Assembly (NCBI RefSeq): GCF_001939045.1
Contig: NZ_MKIM01000022.1
Coordinates: 186,001 to 250,000 of the forward strand
Source of the DNA: Rhizobium oryziradicis
GTDB lineage: Bacteria > Pseudomonadota > Alphaproteobacteria > Rhizobiales > Rhizobiaceae
DNA: 64,000 nucleotides
Direction of reading: 5' to 3'
Made by a program: the position numbers and the translations under genes. Numbering within the stretch: position 1 is the first letter of the stretch; each line of letters starts with the position of its first letter. The notes beneath the pieces are model-generated. The model ran no database searches, was not told where the DNA came from, and saw only the letters and a program-made list of their open reading frames with translations. This document shows, one piece after another, positions 1-8,226 of the stretch.

Positions 1-1095
1 GTGGCCGCCAAATATGCCATTGGCTGTGATGGTGCCTCCAGCACCGTGCGCCAGCTTGCCGGCATCGTGCTGGAAGATCTGGTGTTTGACGAGCCGTGGC
101 TGGTGGTGGATGTGCAGGTCCATGACGAAGCCCTTGCAAAACTGCCGCAAACCTCAGTGCAATTTTGCAATCCAGCCCGTCCGACCAGCTTTATCATTGG
201 CCCGAACAATCATCGCCGCTGGGAAATCATGCTGCTACCGGGCGAAGAGGGGCGCGAGATGGAAAAGCCGGAGAATGTCTGGCGGCTTCTCTCGCCATGG
301 CTTTCACCGGACGATGGCGATTTGTGGCGCGCTGCCTCCTACCGTTTCCATGCCTTGGTGGCCGATGACTGGCGACGCGGGCGGGTGATCATTGCAGGCG
401 ATGCCGCCCATCAGCAACCACCCTTCATCGGTCAAGGCATGTGTCAGGGGCTTCGGGATGTGTCCAACCTTGTCTGGAAGCTGGACCGGGTTCTGAAAGG
501 GCAATCTTCGGACACGCTTCTGGAAAGCTACACCGTTGAGCGCAAACGCCATGTTCGCACCTTGACCGGCAAGATCAAGGCCATCGGCCAGGTGATCTGC
601 GAGCGCGACCCAACCGCCGCCGCCGAGCGTGATGCTCGCATTATTGCCGAGGGTGGCGGCCAGCCGCTGACGATCACCCGTCAGGAAATTGTACCGCCGA
701 TTGAGGAAGGCTTGATTGGCGCAGACGGCACACCGGGGCGTGGCCTTTTGTTTCCGCAACCAGCCATCGTCACCAATGGCGAAACGGTTCTAATGGACCG
801 CCTGATTGGCAATGACTGGCGGTTGTTGCTCGATGGCCGGAAAATCTCCATTGAAGAGGTTCGCACGCTGGCGCAGGAAGCACACGGCATCACGGTTTGC
901 GCCATTGTGCCTGCTGGCTCCCCCTTGGTGATTAACGGTGCTCTGGAGGAAAAGGATGGCATTCTGGCCCACTGGTTCGATCGCCATGGCGTGATCGCCG
1001 CCCTTGTTCGGCCCGACCACTACGTCTTTGCGGGAGCCGCCGACATTGCCGCCCTTCGCCAACAGTTAGACGACCTGCAAACGCGCCTCGCCTGA
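1..1095 (+). CDS. FAD-dependent aromatic hydroxylase (MhpA/PheA-like), 5' partial
   Basis: This is the C-terminal 364 residues of a flavoprotein monooxygenase of the PHBH/MhpA family, which hydroxylates phenolic substrates with NAD(P)H and O2 in the cytoplasm. Visible are the family DG motif (C9-D10-G11) and the second FAD-binding motif GDAAH at residues 133-137, followed by QPPFIGQGMCQGLRD, which contacts the flavin ribityl chain. The N-terminal GxGxxG dinucleotide fold is absent because the gene enters from outside the window; family members run about 500-550 residues, so the GTG at base 1 is probably internal. The C-terminal 100 residues form the thioredoxin-like tail seen in MhpA-type enzymes. 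An MFS importer and an FAH-family hydrolase follow on the same strand, which suggests an aromatic-acid ring-cleavage operon. The substrate cannot be told from sequence. Confidence 0.88.
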   Translation: MAAKYAIGCDGASSTVRQLAGIVLEDLVFDEPWLVVDVQVHDEALAKLPQTSVQFCNPARPTSFIIGPNNHRRWEIMLLPGEEGREMEKPENVWRLLSPWLSPDDGDLWRAASYRFHALVADDWRRGRVIIAGDAAHQQPPFIGQGMCQGLRDVSNLVWKLDRVLKGQSSDTLLESYTVERKRHVRTLTGKIKAIGQVICERDPTAAAERDARIIAEGGGQPLTITRQEIVPPIEEGLIGADGTPGRGLLFPQPAIVTNGETVLMDRLIGNDWRLLLDGRKISIEEVRTLAQEAHGITVCAIVPAGSPLVINGALEEKDGILAHWFDRHGVIAALVRPDHYVFAGAADIAALRQQLDDLQTRLA

Positions 1096-1146
1096 CCGGC
1101 GCGCTCCATTCCACAATTTTCATTTCATCGGTTCTGGGAGGAAATC

Positions 1147-2469
1147 ATGACCGAAACAACACCGGGCACTTTGAGACCTTATATGGTCCTGCTGATGCTT
1201 TTTCTGTTCCAGACGTTGAATTTTTTCGACAAATTGGTCTTTGGTCTCTCCGCCGTGCCGATGATGACAGAATTGGGAATTAGCCCCCAGCAATTCGGCC
1301 TGATTGGCAGCAGCTTCTTTCTGCTGTTTTCCATTTCCGGTGTGCTTGTCGGGCTGTTTGTGATTGGCCGCATTCCGGTGAAATGGATTTTGGTGATTCT
1401 TGCGCTCATCTGGTCGGTTTCGCAGATTCCGATTTTCTTCAGCAGTTCCATCACGGTTTTGATCGGCTGCCGCATTCTGCTGGGTCTCGGCGAAGGCCCC
1501 GGCCTGCCAACCGCGCTGCACGCCTGCCAAAACTGGTTTCATCCGCAAAGGCGCAGCGTGCCAAGCGCCATTGTGGTGCAGGGCATCAGCGTCGGCCTTT
1601 TGGCGGGCGGACCGATCCTCACCTATATCATCGTCAATCATGGCTGGCGGTCTGGCTTCCTGTTTTGCGGCGTGATTGGTCTGGTGTGGATTGCCTGCTG
1701 GTTGATGGTGGGTGGCGAAGGCCCGTATGCCAAAGAAGATCACAAGGCCGATCACAAGGCTGATCACAAGGGGGCCGTTGTCAGTGATCAAGCGCCTGTG
1801 CCCGCCCGTAATCTGTGGCTTGATCCCACCGTCATCGGCGTGATCATCATGTCCACCATGTCCTATTGGATTGTCGGCATGTCAGCCACATGGCTGCCGC
1901 CCTTCCTGCAACAGGGGCTTGGTTATTCCCAAGGCCAAACCGGCTCAATCATCTCTGCCGTCTATGTTTTCCAGTCACCGCTTCTGCTGCTTGGTTCATG
2001 GGTTGCGCAGCGCATGTTGCAAAAAGGCGTCAGCAAGCGCACCACCCTTGGCAGTGCCTCCGGCTATGCCCTTCTGATCGCGGGGTTGGCGCTGGTTGGT
2101 TCCGTCTATACCAGCGGTGCTTTGCAGCTGGCGCTGGTGGCCATTGCCTTCGCAGCCCCGAGCCTGACAACGATTTACGGGCCAATCACGCTTGGCGCTA
2201 TTGCCCCCGCCGTTCAGCGTGGCCGGTTGATTGTCGTAATCTACTCCGCCAACGCCATTTCCGGCCTCGCCTCCAATGCCGTAACCGGCATGATTGTGCA
2301 GGCCGCAGGTCCCGATCATCTCACCCAAGGCTATGATAACGCCATGCTGTTTACCGCAGGCATTCTGCTGATCGGTGCTGTCTCGGCCTTTGCCCTTATT
2401 TTCCCCGAGCGCACCATCGCGCGCTTTGGCCAGATCACCCGCTTTTCCACACGAACACAGGAAGCCTAG
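1147..2469 (+). CDS. MFS transporter, probable aromatic/organic acid:H+ symporter
   Basis: A 440-residue major facilitator with about 12 hydrophobic segments, probably an inner-membrane importer for the substrate of the flanking catabolic enzymes. The start is supported by GGGAGGAAATC just upstream. Residues 22-35 (FFDKLVFGLSAVPM) fit TM1 of the anion:cation symporter branch, which has a D/K pair in TM1. The central cytoplasmic loop between TM6 and TM7 carries a tandem repeat reading HKADHKADHKG, encoded by three 12-bp units at 1738-1773. It lies 52 bp after the hydroxylase gene and 98 bp before the FAH-family gene, with a palindromic element in the second gap. The exact substrate is unknown. 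Confidence 0.85.
   Translation: MTETTPGTLRPYMVLLMLFLFQTLNFFDKLVFGLSAVPMMTELGISPQQFGLIGSSFFLLFSISGVLVGLFVIGRIPVKWILVILALIWSVSQIPIFFSSSITVLIGCRILLGLGEGPGLPTALHACQNWFHPQRRSVPSAIVVQGISVGLLAGGPILTYIIVNHGWRSGFLFCGVIGLVWIACWLMVGGEGPYAKEDHKADHKADHKGAVVSDQAPVPARNLWLDPTVIGVIIMSTMSYWIVGMSATWLPPFLQQGLGYSQGQTGSIISAVYVFQSPLLLLGSWVAQRMLQKGVSKRTTLGSASGYALLIAGLALVGSVYTSGALQLALVAIAFAAPSLTTIYGPITLGAIAPAVQRGRLIVVIYSANAISGLASNAVTGMIVQAAGPDHLTQGYDNAMLFTAGILLIGAVSAFALIFPERTIARFGQITRFSTRTQEA
1738..1773 (+). repeat. Three tandem 12-bp units inside the MFS gene
   Basis: The unit GATCACAAGGCC occurs three times in frame (the third ends GGGG), encoding a repeating Asp-His-Lys-Ala loop in the transporter's central cytoplasmic loop. 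Its copy number could vary by slippage without breaking the frame. Confidence 0.8.
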
Positions 2470-2481
2470 AGTCCTTTGTTT

Positions 2482-2530
2482 GAGTTTGTCTTTTCGGGAA
2501 AACCGAATTCCACTTTTCCCTGACAAACTC
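2482..2530. repeat. Intergenic palindromic element (double stem)
   Basis: Outer arms GAGTTTGTC (2482-2490) and GACAAACTC (2522-2530) enclose an inner pair GGGAAAA/TTTTCCC (2496-2502, 2514-2520). It sits between the MFS and FAH-family genes. The inner portion resembles the elements at 29399-29443 and 60596-60644, which suggests one dispersed family. It could act as an mRNA stabiliser or partial terminator inside the operon. Confidence 0.65.
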
Positions 2531-2567
2531 TAAGGGCTTCCACCCCTCTCATGACAGGAGACGCATT

Positions 2568-3416
2568 ATGAGATTATCCACAGTGTCCATTGCCGGAAAG
2601 ACGACGTGGGGCGTCGTCAAGGGCGATGAATTTCTGGATGTCGGCACGGTTCTCAAAGCCCGCTATGCTGACCTCAAGGCCGCCGTAAGCGCAAATTTTG
2701 ACGGCGTGACCGACGCCATTGCCTCTGCGGTGGCAACGCCATTGAGCGCCGTGACATGGTTGCCGGTCATTGGCAATCCGGACAAAATCCTCTGCGTCGG
2801 GCTGAACTATGAAACCCACCGCAAGGAAACCGGACGCACGGAAGTGGAAAATCCCACCATTTTCGCCCGCTACGCCAACAGCCAGACGGGCCATCTCCAG
2901 CCGATCATCCGGCCAAAAGTGTCCACGGACCTTGATTATGAAGGCGAGTTGGCCGTGATTATCGGCAAACCCGGACGCTATATTTCAAGGGAAGACGCGA
3001 TGAGCCATGTGGCCGGCTATGCCTGCTACAATGACGGCAGTATTCGTGACTTTCAGCGCCATACCCACCAGTTCACACCGGGCAAGAATTTCCCCGACAC
3101 GGGTGCCTTCGGGCCTTGGATGATGACACCGGACGAAATCGGACCGCTGGATGATCTGCGCCTGCAAACGCGCCTGAACGGCACTGTGGTGCAGGACGCT
3201 ACTTTTGGCCAGATGATTTTCGACATCGCCCGCCAGATCGAATATTGCTCCAGCTTCACTCGGCTCGAAGCCGGAGACGTTATCGTCAGCGGCACTCCCG
3301 GCGGCGTTGGTGCCAAGCGCACTCCACCCCTATGGATGAAGCCCGGCGATGTTGTTGAAGTAGAAATCGACAAGCTCGGAATCCTGCGCAATCCGATTGT
3401 GGATGAGGCCGCTTAA
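2568..3416 (+). CDS. Fumarylacetoacetate hydrolase (FAH) family protein
   Basis: A 282-residue FAH-superfamily enzyme. These cleave or isomerise acylpyruvates and 2-oxo-enoic acids made by aromatic ring cleavage (fumarylpyruvate, 4-oxalocrotonate-type intermediates). The characteristic metal site is present: the DYEGELAVIIG stretch (residues 123-133) provides Glu ligands and the NDGSIRD segment the Asp. The substrate-loop GLNYETHRKE and the C-terminal SGTPGGVGAKRTPP signature are also typical. The start has a good ribosome site (GACAGGAGA). It ends the aromatic operon begun by the hydroxylase at base 1 and is followed by a strong hairpin. Whether it is a hydrolase, hydratase or decarboxylase cannot be decided without the pathway's ring-cleavage enzyme, which lies outside the window. 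Confidence 0.88.
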   Translation: MRLSTVSIAGKTTWGVVKGDEFLDVGTVLKARYADLKAAVSANFDGVTDAIASAVATPLSAVTWLPVIGNPDKILCVGLNYETHRKETGRTEVENPTIFARYANSQTGHLQPIIRPKVSTDLDYEGELAVIIGKPGRYISREDAMSHVAGYACYNDGSIRDFQRHTHQFTPGKNFPDTGAFGPWMMTPDEIGPLDDLRLQTRLNGTVVQDATFGQMIFDIARQIEYCSSFTRLEAGDVIVSGTPGGVGAKRTPPLWMKPGDVVEVEIDKLGILRNPIVDEAA

Positions 3417-3448
3417 CGCTGGCCCTGCGCTTTCCGTCCGTTACGAGT

Positions 3449-3477
3449 TCGGGTTTCAGTCTTTGACTGAAACCCGA
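3449..3477 (+). terminator. 13-bp stem hairpin after FAH-family gene
   Basis: TCGGGTTTCAGTC (3449-3461), a TTT loop and GACTGAAACCCGA (3465-3477) form a perfect 13-bp stem 33 bp after the stop codon. No uridine tract follows, so it may be a Rho-independent terminator of weak form or an mRNA 3' end stabiliser. Confidence 0.55.
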
Positions 3478-3571
3478 TGAAACCCAAGAATACAGTGCAG
3501 AAAGGTTCGCTATAATATGACCACGCCGTGGTTTTTTCAAACACACGGCGCGGCCAAAACGAACCTGATCG

Positions 3572-3608
3572 AGAGTCTGTCTGGTTTAATATGAGCCTGA
3601 CAGACTCT
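3572..3608. terminator. Hairpin downstream of GST pseudogene
   Basis: AGAGTCTGTC (3572-3581) and GACAGACTCT (3599-3608) form a perfect 10-bp stem around a 17-nt loop. It lies at the 3' side of the GST remnant's conserved region on the minus strand and could once have terminated it, or belong to the dispersed palindromic elements seen elsewhere. Confidence 0.5.
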
Positions 3609-3740
3609 AGACAAACATGTTTCGAGCCATCGCGCCATTGCAGGCCAAGATGAAATGTCGATACCGGCGATTGGAATGAGATGCATGACTGCGGCGACAT
3701 TGAGATCAGCCACGGTAAAACGCTCGCCAAGCATAAACTG

Positions 3741-3800
3741 CCTGTCCTGAAGATGCCCGTCTTGAAGATGTTTGTCCTAAAGATGCTTGTCCAGCTCGCT
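3741..3800 (-). repeat. 15-bp tandem repeat in GST pseudogene
   Basis: Four degenerate copies of a 15-bp unit (minus strand form GACAAGCATCTTTAG and variants). Only one unit is expected in an intact GST at this point, where a single 'LDxHL-ADRxFLLG' turn is usual, so this looks like slippage-driven expansion that introduced a stop codon. Confidence 0.7.
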
Positions 3801-3865
3801 CAATGGGCGCGAAAATTTACGAAGAGCGATGTCCAATTCTTCAGAGCTTTCAACGCGGGGCTGGA

Positions 3866-4267
3866 AAAGATGGAGAATGGCCGACGTATAATGAGAACCT
3901 GAGACGGTGCAGTGATATGACGGTCTGGGTGAGCGATGCGCCTCTTTCTGAGTGGTCGGCGTCGCTGAGGGCGTCGCGTGGTGGTCAGCCGAAATATTCA
4001 AGCATGGCAATTGCCATGTGTCTCGACGTGCGTACTGTTTACGATCTGCCTTTGCGCCAAACCCAGGGCCTGATGCGCAGTATCGCGGCGCTGATGGGCG
4101 TTGAAATAGCCGTTCCAGCTTTCTCGGCCCTGTCGCGCCGGGATAGAGGTTGGTATTGCCCTCAATGAGGCCAGGAACCAGAGCATCGGGGCCGGTTCAT
4201 CTGGTGGAGGACAGCACCGGCTTGAGAGTCTTTGGTGCGGGTGCGTGGCTGCAAAACAAACGCAAAA
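3866..4267 (+). pseudogene. IS5-family transposase remnant, frameshifted and truncated
   Basis: The N-terminal part reads YNENLRRCSDMTVWVSD... then GGQPKYSSMAIAMCLDVRTVY...LPLRQTQGLMRSI..LMGVEIAVPAFSALSRR. This is the N-terminal region of IS5-type DDE transposases, with the 'LRQTxGF...LMGLDLxVPDxSTLSRR' consensus. After about 4145 the homology continues one frame over as GPVHLVEDSTGLRVFGAG (4184-4240), containing the first catalytic Asp region (xDSTGLKV). It then ends at a stop at 4265. The rest of the DDE domain (roughly 150-200 residues) and both terminal inverted repeats are not visible. It is a dead fragment lying against the GST pseudogene. Limits are approximate. Confidence 0.75.
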
Positions 4268-4345
4268 TCAAGGTGTGACGATGCCACAGAGCTATCAGCT
4301 TCGCGGCTTAACAAGCTGGCATACTGCAAACCTTTTATTGAAGAC

Positions 4346-4366
4346 CCCAACTTGCGAAAAGTTGGG
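4346..4366 (-). terminator. Possible terminator of the autotransporter gene
   Basis: CCCAACTT (4346-4353) and AAGTTGGG (4359-4366) form an 8-bp stem with a 5-nt loop, 62 bp beyond the autotransporter stop on the minus strand. No clear U-tract follows. Confidence 0.4.
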
Positions 4367-4427
4367 ATCGTTCGTTGTCACGGTCTATCGGTAGCGCGCA
4401 TCTTTTCGGACCGGCTTCATGCTGCCA

Positions 4428-7400
4428 TTACCAGCTATATTTGAGCGAAGCCTTTGCGCCGATGGCTGTCGAGGCCGAGGAGAAGGAACCCTTTAGTTCG
4501 CCCGAAAGTGACAGGCCACTCTTCGAGGCAAAGGTCAAGCCAAGGCGCAGGTCTGCGCTGTCCTCAGCGGCGCGAGGTCCGGACATTGTAAAAGCATTCG
4601 CCGGGATAGCGGCAAGAGATGCTGTCATGTCACGGGCTGGTTTGAACTCGTGCACATAGGCGGCGGAGGCCGTAGGTGCAACAGTCCAAGAATCGTCAAG
4701 GCTGAAACTTCCCGATGTGCGCAATCCGACCGAGACTGGCAGAGAAATTGTTGTCCTGTCGGCAAAGCTCAGAACAAAGGCGCTGGAGGGCGCAGAGCTG
4801 CGCTCCGAATAGCCGTTCGTCCGATAGGACGCATATTCGACTGCGGCAAACGGCGTCAAGGTGAGGTTGCGTTCCACGTCGAAAGAATGTCCACCTTCGA
4901 CACGCGTGCGCCATTCGCTGGAGGCAAAGGATGCCGAGAGATGTTCCGAGCCCAAAAGCCCGAAGCCTTCGACGCCACGTGACGTGTCGTTGTCGAAGTG
5001 GCTGAAGGTCTCAGACAAGGTGATATAGGATCGATCAAACCGCAGCGACGAATAAGCAGCGATATGCAGACCCGTTGCATCACCCGAGGCACCGACTCCA
5101 TCCGCATGGGAACGAGACGACGTTTCGCCCACAGCCGCACCGATCAGCACATTGGGAGAAACCTGATAATCGATGCCGCCAAGCCCTCCACCGAAAGAGC
5201 CGTTCGCATGGGGTGCTCCCGAGGTATCGTCGGCGTAACGATTGACGCCGCCCCCGAGGGCCGAGATCCAGGCGCGACCGGTCGGCGCAAGGGTGGATTG
5301 GCCCTGTGAAGCTTTCACAATCGAGGGAAATGGATCGGTTTTCTTTGTCTCCTCGGCATAGCCGAGCACGGGGGTGACCGGTGCTGCATCGCGATCCTCA
5401 TCGGTTGCGACCCAATTTGCTGAATTGTCGCTGGCAAGCGCGGAGATGGTTGAAGTCGTATTGATATTGCTGGTAACCTCTGCGCCAGAACCTGCCCCGG
5501 ATATCATCGCCAGTGCCGCTTGGGATTGTTGCGCCGTCAATTGGTTGAAGGCTGACAGCAGCAGTGCCCCATTTGGGCTGGTTGCGCCACGGGATGCCGC
5601 ATCAAGTGCAAGGCCGACAGCACGCTGATTTCCGTTTGTGCCAAAGGTTGAATAGGACACGTCATTGCGATTGAGGTTCAGATAGGCATTTTTGGCGTCA
5701 TAGCTCAGGTAGGGCGTCAAAAAGGCCAGATTGGTCAAAGCCTGGTCAAAGCGCCCTGACAGGCTGTTGCCGGTCACAATGGTATAGCGGGTCGCGCGAT
5801 CGAACACGCCGTTGCCAGCGGCCACGGAGACCGTGCCACCCCCGAGTGTGACCGCCCCCGTTGCCACCACGCGGTCGTTGGCTGCAGACATGGCGCGAAT
5901 GGACAGAGTTGAACCTGAGGCCATCGAAAGCGTACCATTGACCGTCATGGTTCCAACAGCGGTGGTTGCTCCCGGTGCAAGCGTACCGCCGGAGGCGACC
6001 GTCACAGTTCCGACCTTGCCTGTACCGGCCAGCATTCCGCCGGCGTTGACGGTTGTCGCAGAGGTCATGGAGCCCGCAATTTCCAATTTGCCACCATTGA
6101 TGGTCGTTGGGCCGGCATAGGTGTCGTTGCCGGTCAGCGTCAGATGACCAGTGCCGTTCAGCGTTAGGCCACCTGCACCGGAAATGTCGTTTTTCCAGCT
6201 GTCCGCGGCATTATACCCCCCCTTGGACGCATTCATCGTAATGGAAACGTCATGTGTAAAGGCCCCATAACCATCGGCGGCGGCATAGAGGTTCAAACGA
6301 TCATAACCGGCAAATTGCGGATCCGTTACACCATCCATCGGCCCTCCGGAGGCAATTTCGGTCGAAGCCAGCACGTCACGCCGCTGGGTGGCATTCAGAT
6401 ATGGAAACCGTGTTGCCAGAAGGACTTCGGCACCCGTTGGGACGACCGGCGCGAGATGTGTTGAACCAACGGCGGGAAGGCCGTAGGTGAGGCGAAAGGT
6501 GAAATCCGCCTTGTTTTGCGCCGCATTGCCGAAGCGATAGGTTGGGTCGGCATTATCCGCCTCAATGCAGTTGCTGATTGCTCCTCCGCATTCGCTGGCA
6601 AGGGCAGCGCGCAGTTGCCCAGTTGCCGACGTTGCAAGGCCAGCAAAATCCGAAACCGGCGCACCACTCGATACTCCCGATAAACCGAGGACTTCCGGGT
6701 TGTTATTGAGCAGCGTGACGAGTTCATAAAGTCCGCTGATACGCCCGGCGATAACATCGATCGGTGAGTGCAGACCCAGAACGATACGGGCATTGGCGAG
6801 TTCCGAGCCGCGGGTAATCATTTCCTGGAAGCGCTCAGGCACCATGATTCCCATCAAGGTCGATGTTGCGACAGCGTAGCGTGTGTGGCCACTTGGGAAG
6901 GATGGGCTCTTGTAGGCATCAGCCCACAGTTTCTGGCTTGTCATCGGATTGCCATAATAATCGACGCCGCTGAATGCCTTGTAGCTGTTGGGAGCGTCAA
7001 TAAAAGGCCTTGAATTACCATTGGGACTTGGATTGGCAGGATTGTAGAACTTGTCATAGAGATCGAAAACGCCGCCATACGGCAAAGAAACGTCTGTGAT
7101 AGGCTTGCCACCACGGGTTCCTGTTGCGAAGAAGCTCTTGGTATCGGCCACCAGACCATAATTATACTCAAACAGATTCCTCATATCTGTTGAGAAATAC
7201 CCCGAACTGCCGTCTCTATTGTCCGGGTTCAGCTTTTTGTAGGCAGCGCCAAGCCGCGTTCCGAGCCCATCGGCAAGATTTGTGCCGTTGGAATAGGGTG
7301 TCGCGTCATAAATCGCCTGCTGTGCTTGCGCCTGGCTCACAGCATTGTTGATGGCGATGCCAGTTTGCAAATTTGCCGTTAGCGCTGCCCTCCCTTCGGC

Positions 7401-7559
7401 TGTGTTGCCCAGCACCGAAAATTGCTCAAGGACCCGAAGTTGATTGCTATACCATAGCGGCGTCGGCGCTGACTGTGCGTGAGCCTTAGGCGAAACAAGC
7501 ATTGTTGTCGCCAAAAGCGAAAAATGAAGTATAGATTTAAATGAAAATTCATATTTCAT
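4428..7559 (-). CDS. Autotransporter with PAP2-type acid phosphatase-like passenger
   Basis: A 1043-residue type V secreted protein. A signal peptide covers residues 1-28 (hydrophobic LLATTMLVSP, AHA|Q cleavage). Residues about 100-275 form a vanadium-haloperoxidase/PAP2-like phosphatase domain: FPSGH, then ARIVLGLHSPID, which matches the RX5HX3D triad motif except that the preceding Ser is Ala. The KX6RP motif is only partly kept (NSRPF). Residues about 455-500 contain a passenger-associated repeat (GxLTLTGxxTYxGxTTINGG) leading into a beta-helical stretch. The last roughly 270 residues form the beta-barrel, ending in the aromatic-terminated LKYSW expected for BAM recognition. It should present or release a phosphatase-like domain at the cell surface. 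It stands alone, with AT-rich DNA upstream. Activity is uncertain because of the altered motifs. Confidence 0.85.
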   Translation of the reverse strand: MKYEFSFKSILHFSLLATTMLVSPKAHAQSAPTPLWYSNQLRVLEQFSVLGNTAEGRAALTANLQTGIAINNAVSQAQAQQAIYDATPYSNGTNLADGLGTRLGAAYKKLNPDNRDGSSGYFSTDMRNLFEYNYGLVADTKSFFATGTRGGKPITDVSLPYGGVFDLYDKFYNPANPSPNGNSRPFIDAPNSYKAFSGVDYYGNPMTSQKLWADAYKSPSFPSGHTRYAVATSTLMGIMVPERFQEMITRGSELANARIVLGLHSPIDVIAGRISGLYELVTLLNNNPEVLGLSGVSSGAPVSDFAGLATSATGQLRAALASECGGAISNCIEADNADPTYRFGNAAQNKADFTFRLTYGLPAVGSTHLAPVVPTGAEVLLATRFPYLNATQRRDVLASTEIASGGPMDGVTDPQFAGYDRLNLYAAADGYGAFTHDVSITMNASKGGYNAADSWKNDISGAGGLTLNGTGHLTLTGNDTYAGPTTINGGKLEIAGSMTSATTVNAGGMLAGTGKVGTVTVASGGTLAPGATTAVGTMTVNGTLSMASGSTLSIRAMSAANDRVVATGAVTLGGGTVSVAAGNGVFDRATRYTIVTGNSLSGRFDQALTNLAFLTPYLSYDAKNAYLNLNRNDVSYSTFGTNGNQRAVGLALDAASRGATSPNGALLLSAFNQLTAQQSQAALAMISGAGSGAEVTSNINTTSTISALASDNSANWVATDEDRDAAPVTPVLGYAEETKKTDPFPSIVKASQGQSTLAPTGRAWISALGGGVNRYADDTSGAPHANGSFGGGLGGIDYQVSPNVLIGAAVGETSSRSHADGVGASGDATGLHIAAYSSLRFDRSYITLSETFSHFDNDTSRGVEGFGLLGSEHLSASFASSEWRTRVEGGHSFDVERNLTLTPFAAVEYASYRTNGYSERSSAPSSAFVLSFADRTTISLPVSVGLRTSGSFSLDDSWTVAPTASAAYVHEFKPARDMTASLAAIPANAFTMSGPRAAEDSADLRLGLTFASKSGLSLSGELKGSFSSASTAIGAKASLKYSW

Positions 7560-7957
7560 TTAAAAAACTCCATTTTCTAAATCGCATTTCATTATTATTA
7601 ATAATATTTCATTTTTATAATTTATATTTCCACTCATTGCAATCAGCTCCTTTGGTAATGATTCAAGTTTGCTGATTGCATTTCGATATAAAGGATTTGT
7701 GACGTGATTTTTTTAAAATTTATGAAGAATAACTATCTATGTATATTTATGCGTGTAAAAAATTTATTTTTTTACTTGTAAATCGGCGCGGTAGACATCT
7801 TCTGGATGAGCGCGTTCGACTGCTCCAGCCCCCTCGCTTTCGGGGTAACCTCAATCAGGCTATGGAAAATCAGCCAATTGGGTGCTTTTCAGTCAATGGC
7901 ATGATGCCTCATTCCGCTCCGAGATGTGATGCATAAATATCACGTGTCGTTTTTTGT

Positions 7958-7971
7958 TGATATCGATGACA
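7958..7971 (+). promoter_or_regulatory. Distal LacI-type operator of GH95 operon
   Basis: TGATATCGATGACA, one mismatch from the perfect palindrome TGATATCGATATCA with a central CG step, as usual for LacI-family operators. Its partner lies 214 bp downstream, a distance that would allow looping. The likely ligand-responsive binder is the LacI protein encoded at 14809-15849, the last gene of the operon. Confidence 0.6.
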
Positions 7972-8171
7972 TTTTTTTGCCAGCAGGAACAAAAGGCGTT
8001 GGTGCCAATTTTCGTTCTGGTTGAATTGATACGCATGAGCACATCAATTATCATGCAGAATGGCGCTCTGTGAGGTTCTCATCGGCAGGGTTTGGCGGCA
8101 CCAGAGCCTTTAATTGCCGCTTGTCTGCCTCAAGATTTGAAATCATGAAATATCATAATTACTTTCTTAGT

Positions 8172-8185
8172 TGACATCGATATCA
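8172..8185 (+). promoter_or_regulatory. Proximal LacI-type operator overlapping a TTGACA -35 box
   Basis: TGACATCGATATCA, again one mismatch from TGATATCGATATCA and, in reverse complement, nearly identical to the site at 7958. It overlaps TTGACA at 8171-8176, so repressor binding would occlude the promoter of the ABC-GH95 operon whose first codon is at 8227. Confidence 0.65.
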
Positions 8186-8226
8186 TTTTAATTCTTACTA
8201 AAGATGGAGTAAGAGGAGGCAATGCG

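Larger units (their letters stand above)
3537..3880 (-). pseudogene. Glutathione S-transferase remnant (C-terminal part), disrupted
   Basis: Reading the minus strand from about 3880 gives a recognisable GST C-terminal domain: RPLSELDKHL, then a break, then FMLGERFTVADLNVAAVM and IDISSWPAMARWLETCLSR, the usual GST all-alpha domain signature around the conserved TVADLN motif. Between these halves, 3741-3800 contains about four copies of a 15-bp unit encoding LDKHL/*DKHL/QDGHL/QDRQF; the second unit begins with an in-frame TAG stop. The N-terminal thioredoxin domain is missing and the upstream end abuts the transposase remnant on the other strand. It is a truncated, slippage-damaged pseudogene. 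Limits are approximate. Confidence 0.7.
7560..8226. other. Long AT-rich intergenic region between divergent genes
   Basis: This 667-bp region lies between the minus-strand autotransporter and the plus-strand sugar importer. The first 200 bases are very AT-rich with many ATTTC/TATTT tracts and probably hold the autotransporter promoter. The second part holds two near-palindromic LacI-type sites (7958-7971 and 8172-8185). A short reading frame at 7739-7936 has no ribosome site and no recognisable family. I see no RNA gene or insertion element here. Confidence 0.6.

Noticed and set aside
7739-7936. 65-codon reading frame in the autotransporter/ABC intergenic region
   Set aside because: No ribosome binding site, no recognisable family and it lies in the regulatory gap upstream of the importer operon.
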